DNA of 26,070 nucleotides from an uncultured Microbacterium sp. (lineage in GTDB: Bacteria; Actinomycetota; Actinomycetes; Actinomycetales; Microbacteriaceae), in the NCBI GenBank assembly GCA_937926065.1, contig CALANM010000153.1, positions 1 through 26,070 of the forward strand. The letters are read 5' to 3'. Position 1 is the first letter of the stretch. Each line of letters opens with the position of its first letter. This document shows positions 1 through 6,876 of this stretch, piece by piece. The notes below the pieces were generated by a model, which made no database searches, was not told the origin of the DNA, and saw only the letters and a list, made by a program, of their open reading frames with translations. Position numbers and translations under genes: made by a program.

Positions 1-1
1 C

Positions 2-109
2 GACGGGGGCGCCCCGGGCGTGCACCTGTACGCCTTCAACAATCACGAGACGGTGCTCACGGTGCTGAGGGCGGCGGGCGTGCTGGCTGACGCGCACGAG
101 TCGGTCTGA
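2..109 (+). CDS. metF: 3' end of probable 5,10-methylenetetrahydrofolate reductase (partial)
   Basis: Only the last 35 codons are present; the gene enters from the left edge and stops at TGA 107-109. The tail contains APGVHLYAFN, which resembles the C-terminal strand of MetF proteins, where a P-G-[IV]-H-[FL]-Y-x-x-N segment lies close to the end. MetF reduces methylene-tetrahydrofolate to methyl-tetrahydrofolate for methionine synthesis. It converges on lexA with only 25 nt between the stop codons. The call depends on one short motif, so another TIM-barrel enzyme cannot be excluded. Confidence 0.5.
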   Translation, partial: DGGAPGVHLYAFNNHETVLTVLRAAGVLADAHESV

Positions 110-124
110 GCCGGACGTGCCGGC
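110..124. terminator. Small hairpin between convergent metF and lexA
   Basis: GCCGG (110-114) and CCGGC (120-124) form a 5-bp stem with a 5-nt loop inside the 25-nt gap between the two convergent stops. There is no T-run on either side, so it is at best a weak terminator. Confidence 0.2.
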
Positions 125-134
125 CGGGCGCCGG

Positions 135-818
135 TCAGACGGCGCGGAGGACCGCGACGACCTTGCCGAGCACCGTCGCGTCGTCGCCGAGGATCGGTTC
201 GAACGCTGAGTTGCGGGGGAGCAGCCACGTGTGGCCGTCGCGCTGGCGGAAGGTCTTCACGGTCGCCTCGCCGTCGAGCATCGCCGCCACGATGTCGCCG
301 TTCTCAGCTGTGGGCTGAGAGCGCACGACCACCCAGTCGCCGTCGCAGATGGCGGCGTCGATCATGGACTCACCGCTGACCTTGAGCATGAACAGCTCGC
401 CCTTGCCGACGAGCTGACGCGGGAGCGGGAAGATCTCCTCCACCTGCTGGTCGGCCGTGATCGGCACGCCGGCGGCGATGCGCCCGACGAGCGGCACCAT
501 GGCCGCGTCCCCGACGGCGGGCGTGATGTCGGCGGGATTCTCGGCCGCACTGCCCGGCAGGTCGATCAGAACCTCCATGGCGCGCGTCTTGCCGGGGTCG
601 CGGCGCAGGTACCCGCTGAGCTCGAGCTGGTTGAGCTGGTGCGTGACGCTGGACAGCGACTTGAGGCCGACCGCGTCGCCGATCTCGCGCATGCTCGGCG
701 GGTAGCCCTGGGTCGCGATCGAGCGCTGGATCACCTCGAGGATCGCGAGCTGCTTGTCGCTCAGGCTCTTGCGACGACGGGTCTGCGGCTTCTCGCGCGA
801 AGTCCGGGTCTCGTCCAT
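135..818 (-). CDS. lexA: LexA repressor, SOS regulator with self-cleaving protease domain
   Basis: A 227-residue protein that represses DNA-damage genes and cleaves itself when RecA filaments form. The winged helix-turn-helix lies at about residues 20-75 (YPPSMREIGDAVGLKS region). The cleavage site is Ala116-Gly117 in VGRIAAGVP. The catalytic serine is Ser151 in VSGESM and the catalytic lysine is Lys188 in ATVKTF. Length and spacing fit actinobacterial LexA. The ATG at 818 is chosen because GAGAGGAG lies 9 nt upstream and the family homology begins just after it; the reading frame stays open much further upstream but that part is only the reverse of the LysM region. It is divergent from the LysM gene, and the shared 289-bp gap holds one good LexA box at 991-1006. 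Confidence 0.95.
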   Translation of the reverse strand: MDETRTSREKPQTRRRKSLSDKQLAILEVIQRSIATQGYPPSMREIGDAVGLKSLSSVTHQLNQLELSGYLRRDPGKTRAMEVLIDLPGSAAENPADITPAVGDAAMVPLVGRIAAGVPITADQQVEEIFPLPRQLVGKGELFMLKVSGESMIDAAICDGDWVVVRSQPTAENGDIVAAMLDGEATVKTFRQRDGHTWLLPRNSAFEPILGDDATVLGKVVAVLRAV

Positions 819-973
819 GGCCGTCGGCTCCTCTCGGTCCTCCGGGGGCAGTCGCCTTCGAATGTCGGAGGTTGGTGATGGGGTCTGAATATCGAAACCG
901 TATCCGGTGCTTCCGGCCGCGGAGACGAAGCGGGCGCGTGTCGCGTTCGATTCATCTCCGATGTCGGGGGCCC

Positions 974-1001
974 TTGACACACTAGCAATATCGAAGATAA
1001 G
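974..1001 (+). promoter_or_regulatory. Promoter of the LysM gene (-35/-10)
   Basis: A perfect TTGACA (974-979) is followed after 16 bp by GATAAG (996-1001), which keeps the central ATAA of the -10 consensus. This is the best -35 box in the window. The -10 lies inside the LexA box, so bound LexA would block it. Confidence 0.6.
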
Positions 1002-1006
1002 TTCGG
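991..1006. promoter_or_regulatory. LexA operator (SOS box)
   Basis: TCGAAG-ATAA-GTTCGG matches the actinobacterial SOS consensus TCGAAC-N4-GTTCGA at 10 of 12 fixed positions. It covers the -10 of the LysM promoter. Being near-palindromic, it may also serve lexA, whose start is 173 nt away. A lone GTTCGA half-site at 945-950 has no good partner. Confidence 0.7.
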
Positions 1007-1010
1007 AAGA

Positions 1011-1056
1011 GAACTTCGCACCCGGCCCTCCCGGCCGAGAGTCGGGTGCGAAGTTC
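1011..1056. repeat. 14-bp perfect inverted repeat upstream of the LysM gene
   Basis: Arms 1011-1024 (GAACTTCGCACCCG) and 1043-1056 are exact reverse complements separated by 18 nt. The expected transcription start of the LysM gene is close to 1008, so the mRNA would begin with this stem. It may be a 5' UTR hairpin or a site for a dimeric regulator. It lacks a T-run, so it is not an ordinary terminator. Confidence 0.6.
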
Positions 1057-1107
1057 CGGACCCCTGACACTCGGTCCCTTGCGAAGCCCGCAGACCCAGG
1101 AGGAGCC

Positions 1108-1473
1108 ATGACCACCATCGACATCGCCTCGGCGCCCACCGTCGTGCCGACCACGCGCCTGCGTCTGACGCGTCGCGGCCGGCGTGTCCTGGCGTTCCTT
1201 GCGTCGCTGCCCGCCGTCATCGCCCTCAGCATCGCGATGATCTCCGGCGGAGGAGCACTTGCGACAGCCGAGCACGGCGTCGACGCCTCCGAGTTCACGA
1301 CGGTGACCGTGTTCCCCGGCGACACGCTCTGGTCGATCGCCGAAGAGGTCGCTCCGGCGGCCGACCCGCGCGATGTCATCGATGCGATCATGCGCCTGAA
1401 CGCGCTCGAGTCGGCCCAGCTCGATGCGGGCGAGACCATCGCCATCCCGCTCGAGTACGCCTCGGCCGACTGA
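1108..1473 (+). CDS. Small membrane-anchored LysM protein, probable SOS-induced cell-division inhibitor
   Basis: A 121-residue protein with a basic N-terminus (RLRLTRRGRR, 18-27), one hydrophobic segment at about 28-50 and a LysM peptidoglycan-binding domain at about 64-115 (VFPGDTLWSIAEE, then LNALESAQLDAGETIAIP). There is no hydrolase domain. The ATG at 1108 follows AGGAGGAG (1098-1105). It is divergent from lexA and has a LexA box over its -10. The same arrangement holds for Bacillus yneA, mycobacterial Rv2719c/chiZ and corynebacterial divS, which are damage-induced cell-division or cell-wall genes beside lexA; the first two encode LysM proteins. By that analogy I infer that it delays septation during DNA damage by acting at the cell wall. 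The sequence alone does not prove this role. Confidence 0.75.
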   Translation: MTTIDIASAPTVVPTTRLRLTRRGRRVLAFLASLPAVIALSIAMISGGGALATAEHGVDASEFTTVTVFPGDTLWSIAEEVAPAADPRDVIDAIMRLNALESAQLDAGETIAIPLEYASAD

Positions 1474-1480
1474 GCCGCCC

Positions 1481-1486
1481 TAGCAT
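1481..1486 (+). promoter_or_regulatory. Putative -10 for leaderless hisC
   Basis: TAGCAT lies 6 nt before the GTG start of hisC, the usual leaderless spacing. A GGAGG also sits there but only 1-2 nt from the start codon, too close for a normal ribosome binding site. No clear -35 is visible. Confidence 0.35.
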
Positions 1487-1492
1487 GGAGGC

Positions 1493-2566
1493 GTGAGTGC
1501 AAGCCTCGACGACCTTCCCCTCCGCGACGACCTTCGTGGACTCACTCCTTACGGAGCCCCGCAAGCGCCGCTTCCTGTGGCGCTGAACGTCAACGAGAAC
1601 ACGCATCCGGTGCCCGGTGAGGTCGCCGACGACATCCTCGACAGCATCGCCCTCGCGCTGCGGGAGGTCAACCGCTATCCCGATCGCGAGTTCACGGGGC
1701 TTCGTGAAGGCTTCGCGGAGTATCTGGGGCACGGCCTGAGCCGTGAGCAGATCTGGGCGGCCAACGGATCGAACGAGGTGCTCCAGCACCTGCTCATGGC
1801 CTTCGCTGGCCCGGGACGTCGAGCGTTCGGCTTCGGCCCGACCTACTCGATGTACCCCCTGCTGACCCGCAGCACCGGGGCCACCTACGTCGTCGGCGCG
1901 CGGGAATCCGACTACACGATCTCGCCCGAGTCGGCTGCCGAACAGGTGGCAGAGGCGGCGCCCGACGTGGTCTTCCTGTGTGCGCCGAACAACCCCACGG
2001 GCACGCCCATGACGCTCGACGTCGTCGAAGCCGTGTACGAGGCCACCTCCGGCATCGTCATCGTCGATGAGGCCTACCAGGAGTTCGCTCCGCGCGACGA
2101 GCGCTCGGCGCTCGCCCTGCTTCCCGGGCGCGAGCGCCTCGTCGTGTCCCGCACGATGAGCAAGGCCTTCGCTTTCGCCGGAGCGCGTGTCGGCTATCTG
2201 GCGGCCGACCCGGCCATCATCGACGCGCTGCGGCTCGTGCGTCTGCCCTACCACCTGAGCGCGCTGACGCAAGCGGCGGCTTCGGCGGCGCTGCGTCACG
2301 CGCCCGTCATGCTCGCGATGGTCGACGACATCGTCGCCCAGCGCGACCGCATCTCGGCGACGCTGTCGGCGCTCGGCTACCGTCCGCACGAGAGCTGGAC
2401 CAACTTCGTGCTGTTCGACGGCGTCGACGACCCTGCGGCCGTGTGGCGCGGGCTCTACGACAAGGGCGTCCTGATCCGCGACGTCGGCATCCCGCACAGC
2501 CTGCGCGTCACGGCGGGAACCGCCGACGAGACGACAGCGTTCCTCGACGCCCTCGCGTCGCTCTGA
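1493..2566 (+). CDS. hisC: Histidinol-phosphate aminotransferase
   Basis: A 357-residue class I/II PLP aminotransferase that converts imidazole acetol phosphate and glutamate to histidinol phosphate and 2-oxoglutarate in the cytoplasm. Visible motifs are NVNENTHPVP at the N-terminus, APNNPTGTP, VIVDEAYQEF (PLP-pyridine aspartate) and SRTMSKAFAFAGARVGYL with the Schiff-base lysine at residue 224. Length is typical for the family. The GTG start gives MSASLDDLPLR. It is the first visible his gene; hisD, which usually precedes hisC in actinobacteria, is replaced here by the LysM gene and lexA. Aromatic-amino-acid aminotransferases are close relatives, but the his neighbours settle the call. Confidence 0.93.
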   Translation: MSASLDDLPLRDDLRGLTPYGAPQAPLPVALNVNENTHPVPGEVADDILDSIALALREVNRYPDREFTGLREGFAEYLGHGLSREQIWAANGSNEVLQHLLMAFAGPGRRAFGFGPTYSMYPLLTRSTGATYVVGARESDYTISPESAAEQVAEAAPDVVFLCAPNNPTGTPMTLDVVEAVYEATSGIVIVDEAYQEFAPRDERSALALLPGRERLVVSRTMSKAFAFAGARVGYLAADPAIIDALRLVRLPYHLSALTQAAASAALRHAPVMLAMVDDIVAQRDRISATLSALGYRPHESWTNFVLFDGVDDPAAVWRGLYDKGVLIRDVGIPHSLRVTAGTADETTAFLDALASL

Positions 2567-2584
2567 ACGCCCTCGGCCGGGTCG

Positions 2585-2599
2585 CCGGTGCACCACCGG
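2585..2599. repeat. Short hairpin in the hisC-hisB gap
   Basis: CCGGTG (2585-2590) and CACCGG (2594-2599) form a 6-bp stem with a 3-nt loop just upstream of the hisB -10. It could slow read-through from hisC; no T-run follows. Confidence 0.25.
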
Positions 2600-2615
2600 G
2601 CTGTCGGCTGCTCGG

Positions 2616-2621
2616 TAGACT
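2616..2621 (+). promoter_or_regulatory. Putative -10 for leaderless hisB
   Basis: TAGACT lies 6 nt before the hisB ATG. The same hexamer precedes pheS and infC in this window. No convincing -35 is seen 16-19 bp upstream. Confidence 0.4.
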
Positions 2622-2627
2622 CGGGGC

Positions 2628-3239
2628 ATGACCGCTTCCACGCCCCGCACGGCATCCCTTCGTCGCGCGACGAGCGAATCCACCGTCGAACTCGAACTCG
2701 ACCTCGATGGCACCGGCGTCAGCCACATCGACACGACCGTGCCCTTCTTCGATCACCTGCTCACGGCGTTCGCGAAGCACTCGCTGACCGACCTCACGGT
2801 CCGCGCCTCCGGCGACACCGACATCGATGCGCACCACACCGTCGAAGACGTCTCGATCGTGCTCGGTCAGGCCATCCGTCAGGCTCTCGGCGACAAGGCG
2901 GGCATCTCGCGCTACGGCGACGCGCTCGTGCCCCTTGACGAGGCGCTCGCTCAGGCCGTCGTCGACATCAGCGGCCGACCCTACCTCGTCCACACCGGTG
3001 AGCCGGCGGGGTTCGAGCACCACCTGATCGGCGGCCACTTCACCGGCTCGCTCGTGCGCCACAGCTTCGAGGCGCTCGCTTTCAACGGCGGTCTGACGGT
3101 GCACGTCACGGTCCAGGGAGGACGCGACCCGCACCACATCGCCGAAGCCGAGTACAAGGCGTTCGCGCGCGCGTTCCGCCAGGCGAAGGCCCTCGACCCC
3201 CTCGTGAACGGCATCCCCAGCACCAAGGGCGCACTGTGA
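2628..3239 (+). CDS. hisB: Imidazoleglycerol-phosphate dehydratase
   Basis: A 203-residue monofunctional IGPD that dehydrates imidazole glycerol phosphate to imidazole acetol phosphate. The two Mn-binding repeats of the family are clear: VPFFDHLLTAFAKH with DAHHTVED in the first half, and GGHFTGSLVRHSFEAL with DPHHIAEAEYKAFARA in the second. There is no N-terminal histidinol-phosphatase domain, unlike enterobacterial HisB, which fits actinobacteria. It starts 61 nt after hisC, and its TGA overlaps the hisH GTG by 4 nt, implying coupled translation. Confidence 0.96.
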   Translation: MTASTPRTASLRRATSESTVELELDLDGTGVSHIDTTVPFFDHLLTAFAKHSLTDLTVRASGDTDIDAHHTVEDVSIVLGQAIRQALGDKAGISRYGDALVPLDEALAQAVVDISGRPYLVHTGEPAGFEHHLIGGHFTGSLVRHSFEALAFNGGLTVHVTVQGGRDPHHIAEAEYKAFARAFRQAKALDPLVNGIPSTKGAL

Positions 3240-3886
3240 CCGAGCAGACTGCGCCGCTCGTCGCGGTGCTCGACTACGGCTCGGGCAACGTGCACTCCGC
3301 TGTGAAGGCGCTCGTGGCCGCCGGCGCCGATGCGCGTCTGACCTCCGACCGAGGACTGATCCAGGATGCCGCGGGGCTCGTGGTTCCCGGTGTCGGCGCG
3401 TTCAAGGCCGTCATGTCGGCGCTGCGCGAGAGCCGCGGCGACGAGGCGATCGAGCGTCGGCTCGCCGGCGGGCTTCCCGTCCTCGGCATCTGCGTCGGCA
3501 TGCAGGTGCTGTTCGACCAGGGCGTGGAACGCGGAGAGACGACAGAAGGGCTCGGCCAGTGGCCCGGCACTGTGATCGAGCTCGACGCGCCCGTGCTCCC
3601 GCACATGGGCTGGAACACGGTGAACCCGGGGGAGGGCTCGACGCTGTTCCGCGGCATCGAGGACGAGCGCTTCTACTTCGTCCACTCGTACGCGGCCCAG
3701 GAGTGGACGCTCGACGTGGTCCGGCCGTTCCGCGAACCCGTCGTGACGTGGTGCGACCACGGCACGCCGTTCCTCGCCGCCGTCGAGAACGGGCCGCTGT
3801 CGGCGACGCAGTTCCACCCCGAGAAGAGCGGCGAGGCCGGCATCCGTCTGCTCTCCAATTGGGTCGATTCGCTCCCGCAGGGCTAA
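3236..3886 (+). CDS. hisH: Imidazole glycerol phosphate synthase, glutaminase subunit
   Basis: A 216-residue class I glutamine amidotransferase that supplies ammonia to HisF for making imidazole glycerol phosphate and AICAR. The triad is visible: Cys86 in GICVGMQVLF, and His194 and Glu196 in QFHPEKSG. The oxyanion-strand motif PGVGAFKAVM is at 51-60. The GTG start overlaps the hisB stop. Its partner hisF is not in the window and must lie elsewhere. Its own TAA forms part of a TAATCT hexamer that may be an internal promoter. Confidence 0.96.
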   Translation: MTEQTAPLVAVLDYGSGNVHSAVKALVAAGADARLTSDRGLIQDAAGLVVPGVGAFKAVMSALRESRGDEAIERRLAGGLPVLGICVGMQVLFDQGVERGETTEGLGQWPGTVIELDAPVLPHMGWNTVNPGEGSTLFRGIEDERFYFVHSYAAQEWTLDVVRPFREPVVTWCDHGTPFLAAVENGPLSATQFHPEKSGEAGIRLLSNWVDSLPQG

Positions 3887-3889
3887 TCT
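3859..3889 (+). promoter_or_regulatory. Possible internal promoter inside the his operon, ahead of priA
   Basis: TTGGGT (3859-3864), a 19-bp spacer, then TAATCT (3884-3889), which begins in the hisH stop codon. A GTG start of a short ORF lies 8 nt downstream, the same spacing as at pheS. Inferred from pattern only. Confidence 0.35.
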
Positions 3890-3897
3890 CTTCCCTT

Positions 3898-3945
3898 GTG
3901 CCCGCGTTCGCGATGCGCGCCCCGAATCACCTTCCGGAGCCATGA
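3898..3945 (+). CDS. Possible 15-codon upstream ORF coupled to priA
   Basis: GTG at 3898 opens a 15-residue frame (VPAFAMRAPNHLPEP) whose TGA (3943-3945) overlaps the priA ATG (3942-3944) as ATGA, the same overlap used between real genes here. A -10-like TAATCT ends 8 nt before the GTG. It has one histidine and no tryptophan, so it does not look like an amino-acid attenuator. It may feed ribosomes to priA or be a chance frame. Confidence 0.3.
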   Translation: MPAFAMRAPNHLPEP

Positions 3946-4688
3946 ACGATTTCGCTTCCACCCCTGAACTGATCCTCCTTCCCGCGGTCGACGTCGCCGA
4001 CGGCAAGGCCGTGCGCCTGACGCAGGGCGAAGCGGGCACCGAGACGAGCTATGGCGACCCCGTCGACGCGGCCGCGCAGTGGGCTGACCAGGGCGCCGCA
4101 TGGGTGCATCTCGTCGACCTCGACGCGGCGTTCGGCCGCGGCTCGAACGCGTCGATTCTCCGCAAGGTCATCAAGCAGCTGCGGGGTGTGCAGGTGGAGC
4201 TGTCGGGCGGCATCCGCGATGACGCCACGCTCGAGGCGGCGCTCGAGTCGGGCGCGGCCCGCATCAACCTGGGCACCGCCGCACTCGAGAACCCCGAGTG
4301 GGCCGCCGACGTCATCGGCCGCTACGGCGACGCGATCGCGGTGGGCCTCGACGTGCGCGGCACGACGCTGGCCGCTCGCGGCTGGACTCGCGAGGGCGGC
4401 GACCTGTGGCAGGTGCTCGGGCGACTCGAAGACGCCGGCTGCAGTCGCTACGTCGTCACCGATGTCACGAAGGACGGCACGCTCCGCGGACCGAACCTCG
4501 ACCTGCTGCGCGAGGTGACCTCCCGCACGCCGAAGCCGGTCGTCGCCTCCGGCGGCATCTCGAGCCTCGACGACATCGCGGCGCTGCGTGAGCTCGTGCC
4601 GCTGGGCGTCGAAGGTGCGATCGTGGGCAAGGCCCTGTATGCGGGGGCGTTCACGCTCGCCGAGGCGCTGGATGTCGCAGGATCCTGA
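3942..4688 (+). CDS. priA: PriA: phosphoribosyl isomerase shared by histidine and tryptophan synthesis
   Basis: A 248-residue beta/alpha-barrel enzyme that isomerises ProFAR to PRFAR (HisA reaction) and, in actinobacteria lacking trpF, also phosphoribosyl anthranilate (TrpF reaction). Catalytic aspartates are Asp17 in LLPAVDVADG and Asp174 in VTDVTKDGT. The phosphate loops are LSGGIRDD (88-94) and VASGGISS (201-208). The segment ARGWTREGGDLW holds Arg146 and Trp148, matching the Arg/Trp pair known in bifunctional PriA. The ATG follows CCGGAG. Its 3' end overlaps the SseB-family gene by 17 nt. Dual function is inferred from these residues and the lineage. Confidence 0.93.
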   Translation: MNDFASTPELILLPAVDVADGKAVRLTQGEAGTETSYGDPVDAAAQWADQGAAWVHLVDLDAAFGRGSNASILRKVIKQLRGVQVELSGGIRDDATLEAALESGAARINLGTAALENPEWAADVIGRYGDAIAVGLDVRGTTLAARGWTREGGDLWQVLGRLEDAGCSRYVVTDVTKDGTLRGPNLDLLREVTSRTPKPVVASGGISSLDDIAALRELVPLGVEGAIVGKALYAGAFTLAEALDVAGS

Positions 4689-5454
4689 CCACGTCTGCCA
4701 CCCGGCGGGCGACTCTGCCGGCGTCCCCTGGGAGGGTCGTCAGTTCCAGCAGAACCCGCATGCGGGCGACGACGGGTCAGCTGACCCGGCGCTGCTTGCC
4801 GCGCTCCGGCGATTCCGGTCGGGGGAGGGCAGTCAGGTCGAGGTGATCGACGCGCTGCGCCCCGCGCGCGTGCTGATCCCGCTGATCGCCGAGAAGGGCG
4901 AGGAGGGTGTGGCCCCGAGCGGCCTCGCCGTCGACAAGACGCAGGAGCTGTCGATCGTCACGGTCGCCGCTCCCGACGGTCGCCGGGTGCAGCCGATCTT
5001 CTCGTCGGTGCAGGCGATGGCGAAGTGGGATCCCGCGGCCCGGCCGATCCCCGTCGAAGCCGTGCGCGCCGCCCTCGCGGCGTCGGCCGACGACACCGAC
5101 CTCATGGTGCTCGACCCGACCTCGGACACGGAGTTCATCGTGCGGCGCCCGGCAGTGTGGGCGATCGCGCAGGGCATCGCGTGGGAGCCGAGCTTCCTGT
5201 CGCCCGAGGTGTTCGCGGGCCTTCAGGCGAGTGTCGCGTCGGAGCTGGCGGTCATCGACCTGGCGGTGCTGCCCGGCGACCCGGACGCGCGACTGCGCGG
5301 ACCGGAGCTGGTCGTCGTCCTGGAGCTCATCGACGGGCTGGAGCGCGAGGCCCTGGATGCCGTGCTCGCGCGACTGGCCCAGCGCTGGGCGGCTGACGAC
5401 CGGATCGCCGTCCTGGTGGATTCGCTCACCGTCAAGCTGCGCCGCAGCGCCTGA
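4672..5454 (+). CDS. SseB family protein of unknown function
   Basis: A 260-residue soluble protein. An SseB N-terminal-like region at about 40-150 includes ARVLIPLIAEKGEEG, ELSIVTVAAPDGRRVQPIFSS, MAKWDP and DLMVLDPTSDTEFIVRRPAVWA. The C-terminal third is acidic with alternating hydrophobic strands. The ATG at 4672 lies within the end of priA (17-nt overlap) and is preceded by GAGG 6 nt upstream. No signal peptide or membrane segment is seen. SseB-family genes often follow priA in actinobacterial his loci, but a histidine-related role is not established and I do not assign one. Confidence 0.75.
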   Translation: MSQDPDHVCHPAGDSAGVPWEGRQFQQNPHAGDDGSADPALLAALRRFRSGEGSQVEVIDALRPARVLIPLIAEKGEEGVAPSGLAVDKTQELSIVTVAAPDGRRVQPIFSSVQAMAKWDPAARPIPVEAVRAALAASADDTDLMVLDPTSDTEFIVRRPAVWAIAQGIAWEPSFLSPEVFAGLQASVASELAVIDLAVLPGDPDARLRGPELVVVLELIDGLEREALDAVLARLAQRWAADDRIAVLVDSLTVKLRRSA

Positions 5455-5494
5455 GCCCGCGCAGCCCTGCGCCGCAGCTCAGGCAGCCGCGGGC
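5455..5494. terminator. Possible bidirectional terminator between convergent SseB-family and DUF1844 genes
   Basis: GCCCGCG (5455-5461) and CGCGGGC (5488-5494) are exact reverse complements around 26 nt that can also fold (CTGCG/CGCAG). It fills the 48-nt gap between convergent stops. No T-run on either strand. Confidence 0.35.
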
Positions 5495-5502
5495 GAGCCG
5501 GG

Positions 5503-5928
5503 TCAGTTGACCGGTCCGGTGTACTTCTCGCCGGGCCCCTGGCCGATGGGGTCGGGGATGACCGACGCCTCGCGGAACGCCAGCTGGAGCGAGCGCAGGC
5601 CGTCGCGGAGCGAGCGGGCGTGCATGTCGCTGATCTCGGGAGCGCCGGCGGTGATCAGCCCTGCGAGGGCGTTGATGAGCTTGCGCGCCTCGTCGAGATC
5701 CTTCTGATTCTCGGGGTCGTCGGCGAGGCCGACCTTGACGGCCGCGGCGCTCATCAGGTGCACGGCGGTCGTCGTGATGACCTCGACGGCGGGAACGTCG
5801 GCGATGTCGCGCGTCGCCTCCTGCGCGGCGCGCTCCTGCTCCTCCCAGCGCTGCTGCCGCTCGTCGTCGGCGTGCTGGCCGTGCTGATCGCTGGTCTGGT
5901 CGCCGTGTCCGGCCGGAATCGTACTCAC
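5503..5928 (-). CDS. DUF1844 domain protein
   Basis: A 141-residue acidic protein of unknown function. The first 45 residues are polar and low in complexity (GHGDQTSDQHGQHADDERQQ), so probably disordered. The remainder is a helical DUF1844 domain (VITTTAVHLMSAAAVKVGL, then LDEARKLINALAGLI). The GTG at 5928 gives MSTIPAGHG and has GAGAG 6 nt upstream; another GTG at 5958 would add ten residues but lacks a clear ribosome binding site. It is divergent from the infC operon, an arrangement I recall from other actinobacteria. A regulatory link is not known. Confidence 0.75.
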   Translation of the reverse strand: MSTIPAGHGDQTSDQHGQHADDERQQRWEEQERAAQEATRDIADVPAVEVITTTAVHLMSAAAVKVGLADDPENQKDLDEARKLINALAGLITAGAPEISDMHARSLRDGLRSLQLAFREASVIPDPIGQGPGEKYTGPVN

Positions 5929-5939
5929 GTGCTGCTCTC

Positions 5940-5948
5940 TGCTAGACT
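5940..5948 (+). promoter_or_regulatory. Putative extended -10 of the infC-rpmI-rplT operon
   Basis: TGC-TAGACT, an extended -10 with TG at 5940-5941 and the hexamer at 5943-5948. Transcription would begin near 5955, right before the first leader hairpin at 5958. No clear -35 is seen. Confidence 0.45.
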
Positions 5949-5957
5949 TGTCGCGCA

Positions 5958-6190
5958 CCGGAGTGTTCTGCTCCGGATCGAAAGAGGATCACATCCCACC
6001 CGCGCTTGCCGTTCAAGGCTACCGGGTCACGCACTCCGCTCCGGTCACCCGGAGTAGCCAGGCCGGACTCCCATGGAATCCGGATGGTCAGGGTGCAGAA
6101 CACTGAATGCCGATGCGCGCGCATCGTGCGGGTGGACGTGATCACCTTCCGCCCGCGACACAGCCCTGTGTCGCGGAGGCCGTCCACGCA
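5958..6190 (+). ncRNA. Structured leader RNA of the infC-rpmI-rplT operon
   Basis: About 250 nt lie between the promoter and infC without a supported gene. Five perfect or near-perfect hairpins can be read: 5958-5976 (CCGGAG/CTCCGG, 7-nt loop), 6039-6054 (CTCCGG/CCGGAG, TCAC loop), 6063-6083 (CCGGA and TCC paired, one C-A mismatch), 6111-6126 (CGATGC/GCATCG, GCGC loop) and 6153-6176 (CCGCGACACA stem, at least 10 bp). An outer pairing 6132-6138 with 6181-6187 (GTGGACG/CGTCCAC) encloses the last hairpin just before the infC ribosome binding site. CCGGAG/CTCCGG recurs, so hairpins 1 and 2 can exchange partners. Operons for IF3, L35 and L20 are commonly controlled through their leaders; the ligand here is unknown. 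Confidence 0.6.
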
Positions 6191-6206
6191 CGAAGAGGAG
6201 TTCCGC

Positions 6207-6830
<624 letters not shown>

Positions 6831-6840
6831 GGGCTCAGAC

Positions 6841-6856
6841 TCCCGCCCCGGCGGGA
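6841..6856. repeat. Short GC hairpin in the infC-rpmI gap
   Basis: TCCCGCC followed by CC and GGCGGGA (6841-6856) forms a compact stem between the infC stop and the rpmI ribosome binding site. It is possibly an mRNA-processing or stability element. Confidence 0.3.
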
Positions 6857-6876
6857 ACCACAACGAAGGAAGAACC

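Noticed and set aside
945..960. Second LexA box at the GTTCGA half-site
   Set aside because: Only one half matches the consensus; the partner half is poor.
819..1502. N-terminal extension of LexA to 455 residues
   Set aside because: The frame is open only as the reverse of the LysM gene and intergenic region; LexA homology and a good ribosome binding site place the start at 818.
6073..6141. 22-codon ORF inside the infC leader
   Set aside because: Its ATG is in the loop of a hairpin and has neither a ribosome binding site nor a nearby -10; it has no codon run that would suggest a leader peptide.
6006..6206. Upstream coding extension of infC to an ATG or alternative start
   Set aside because: The segment is hairpin-rich, shows no IF3 homology and lacks a ribosome binding site.
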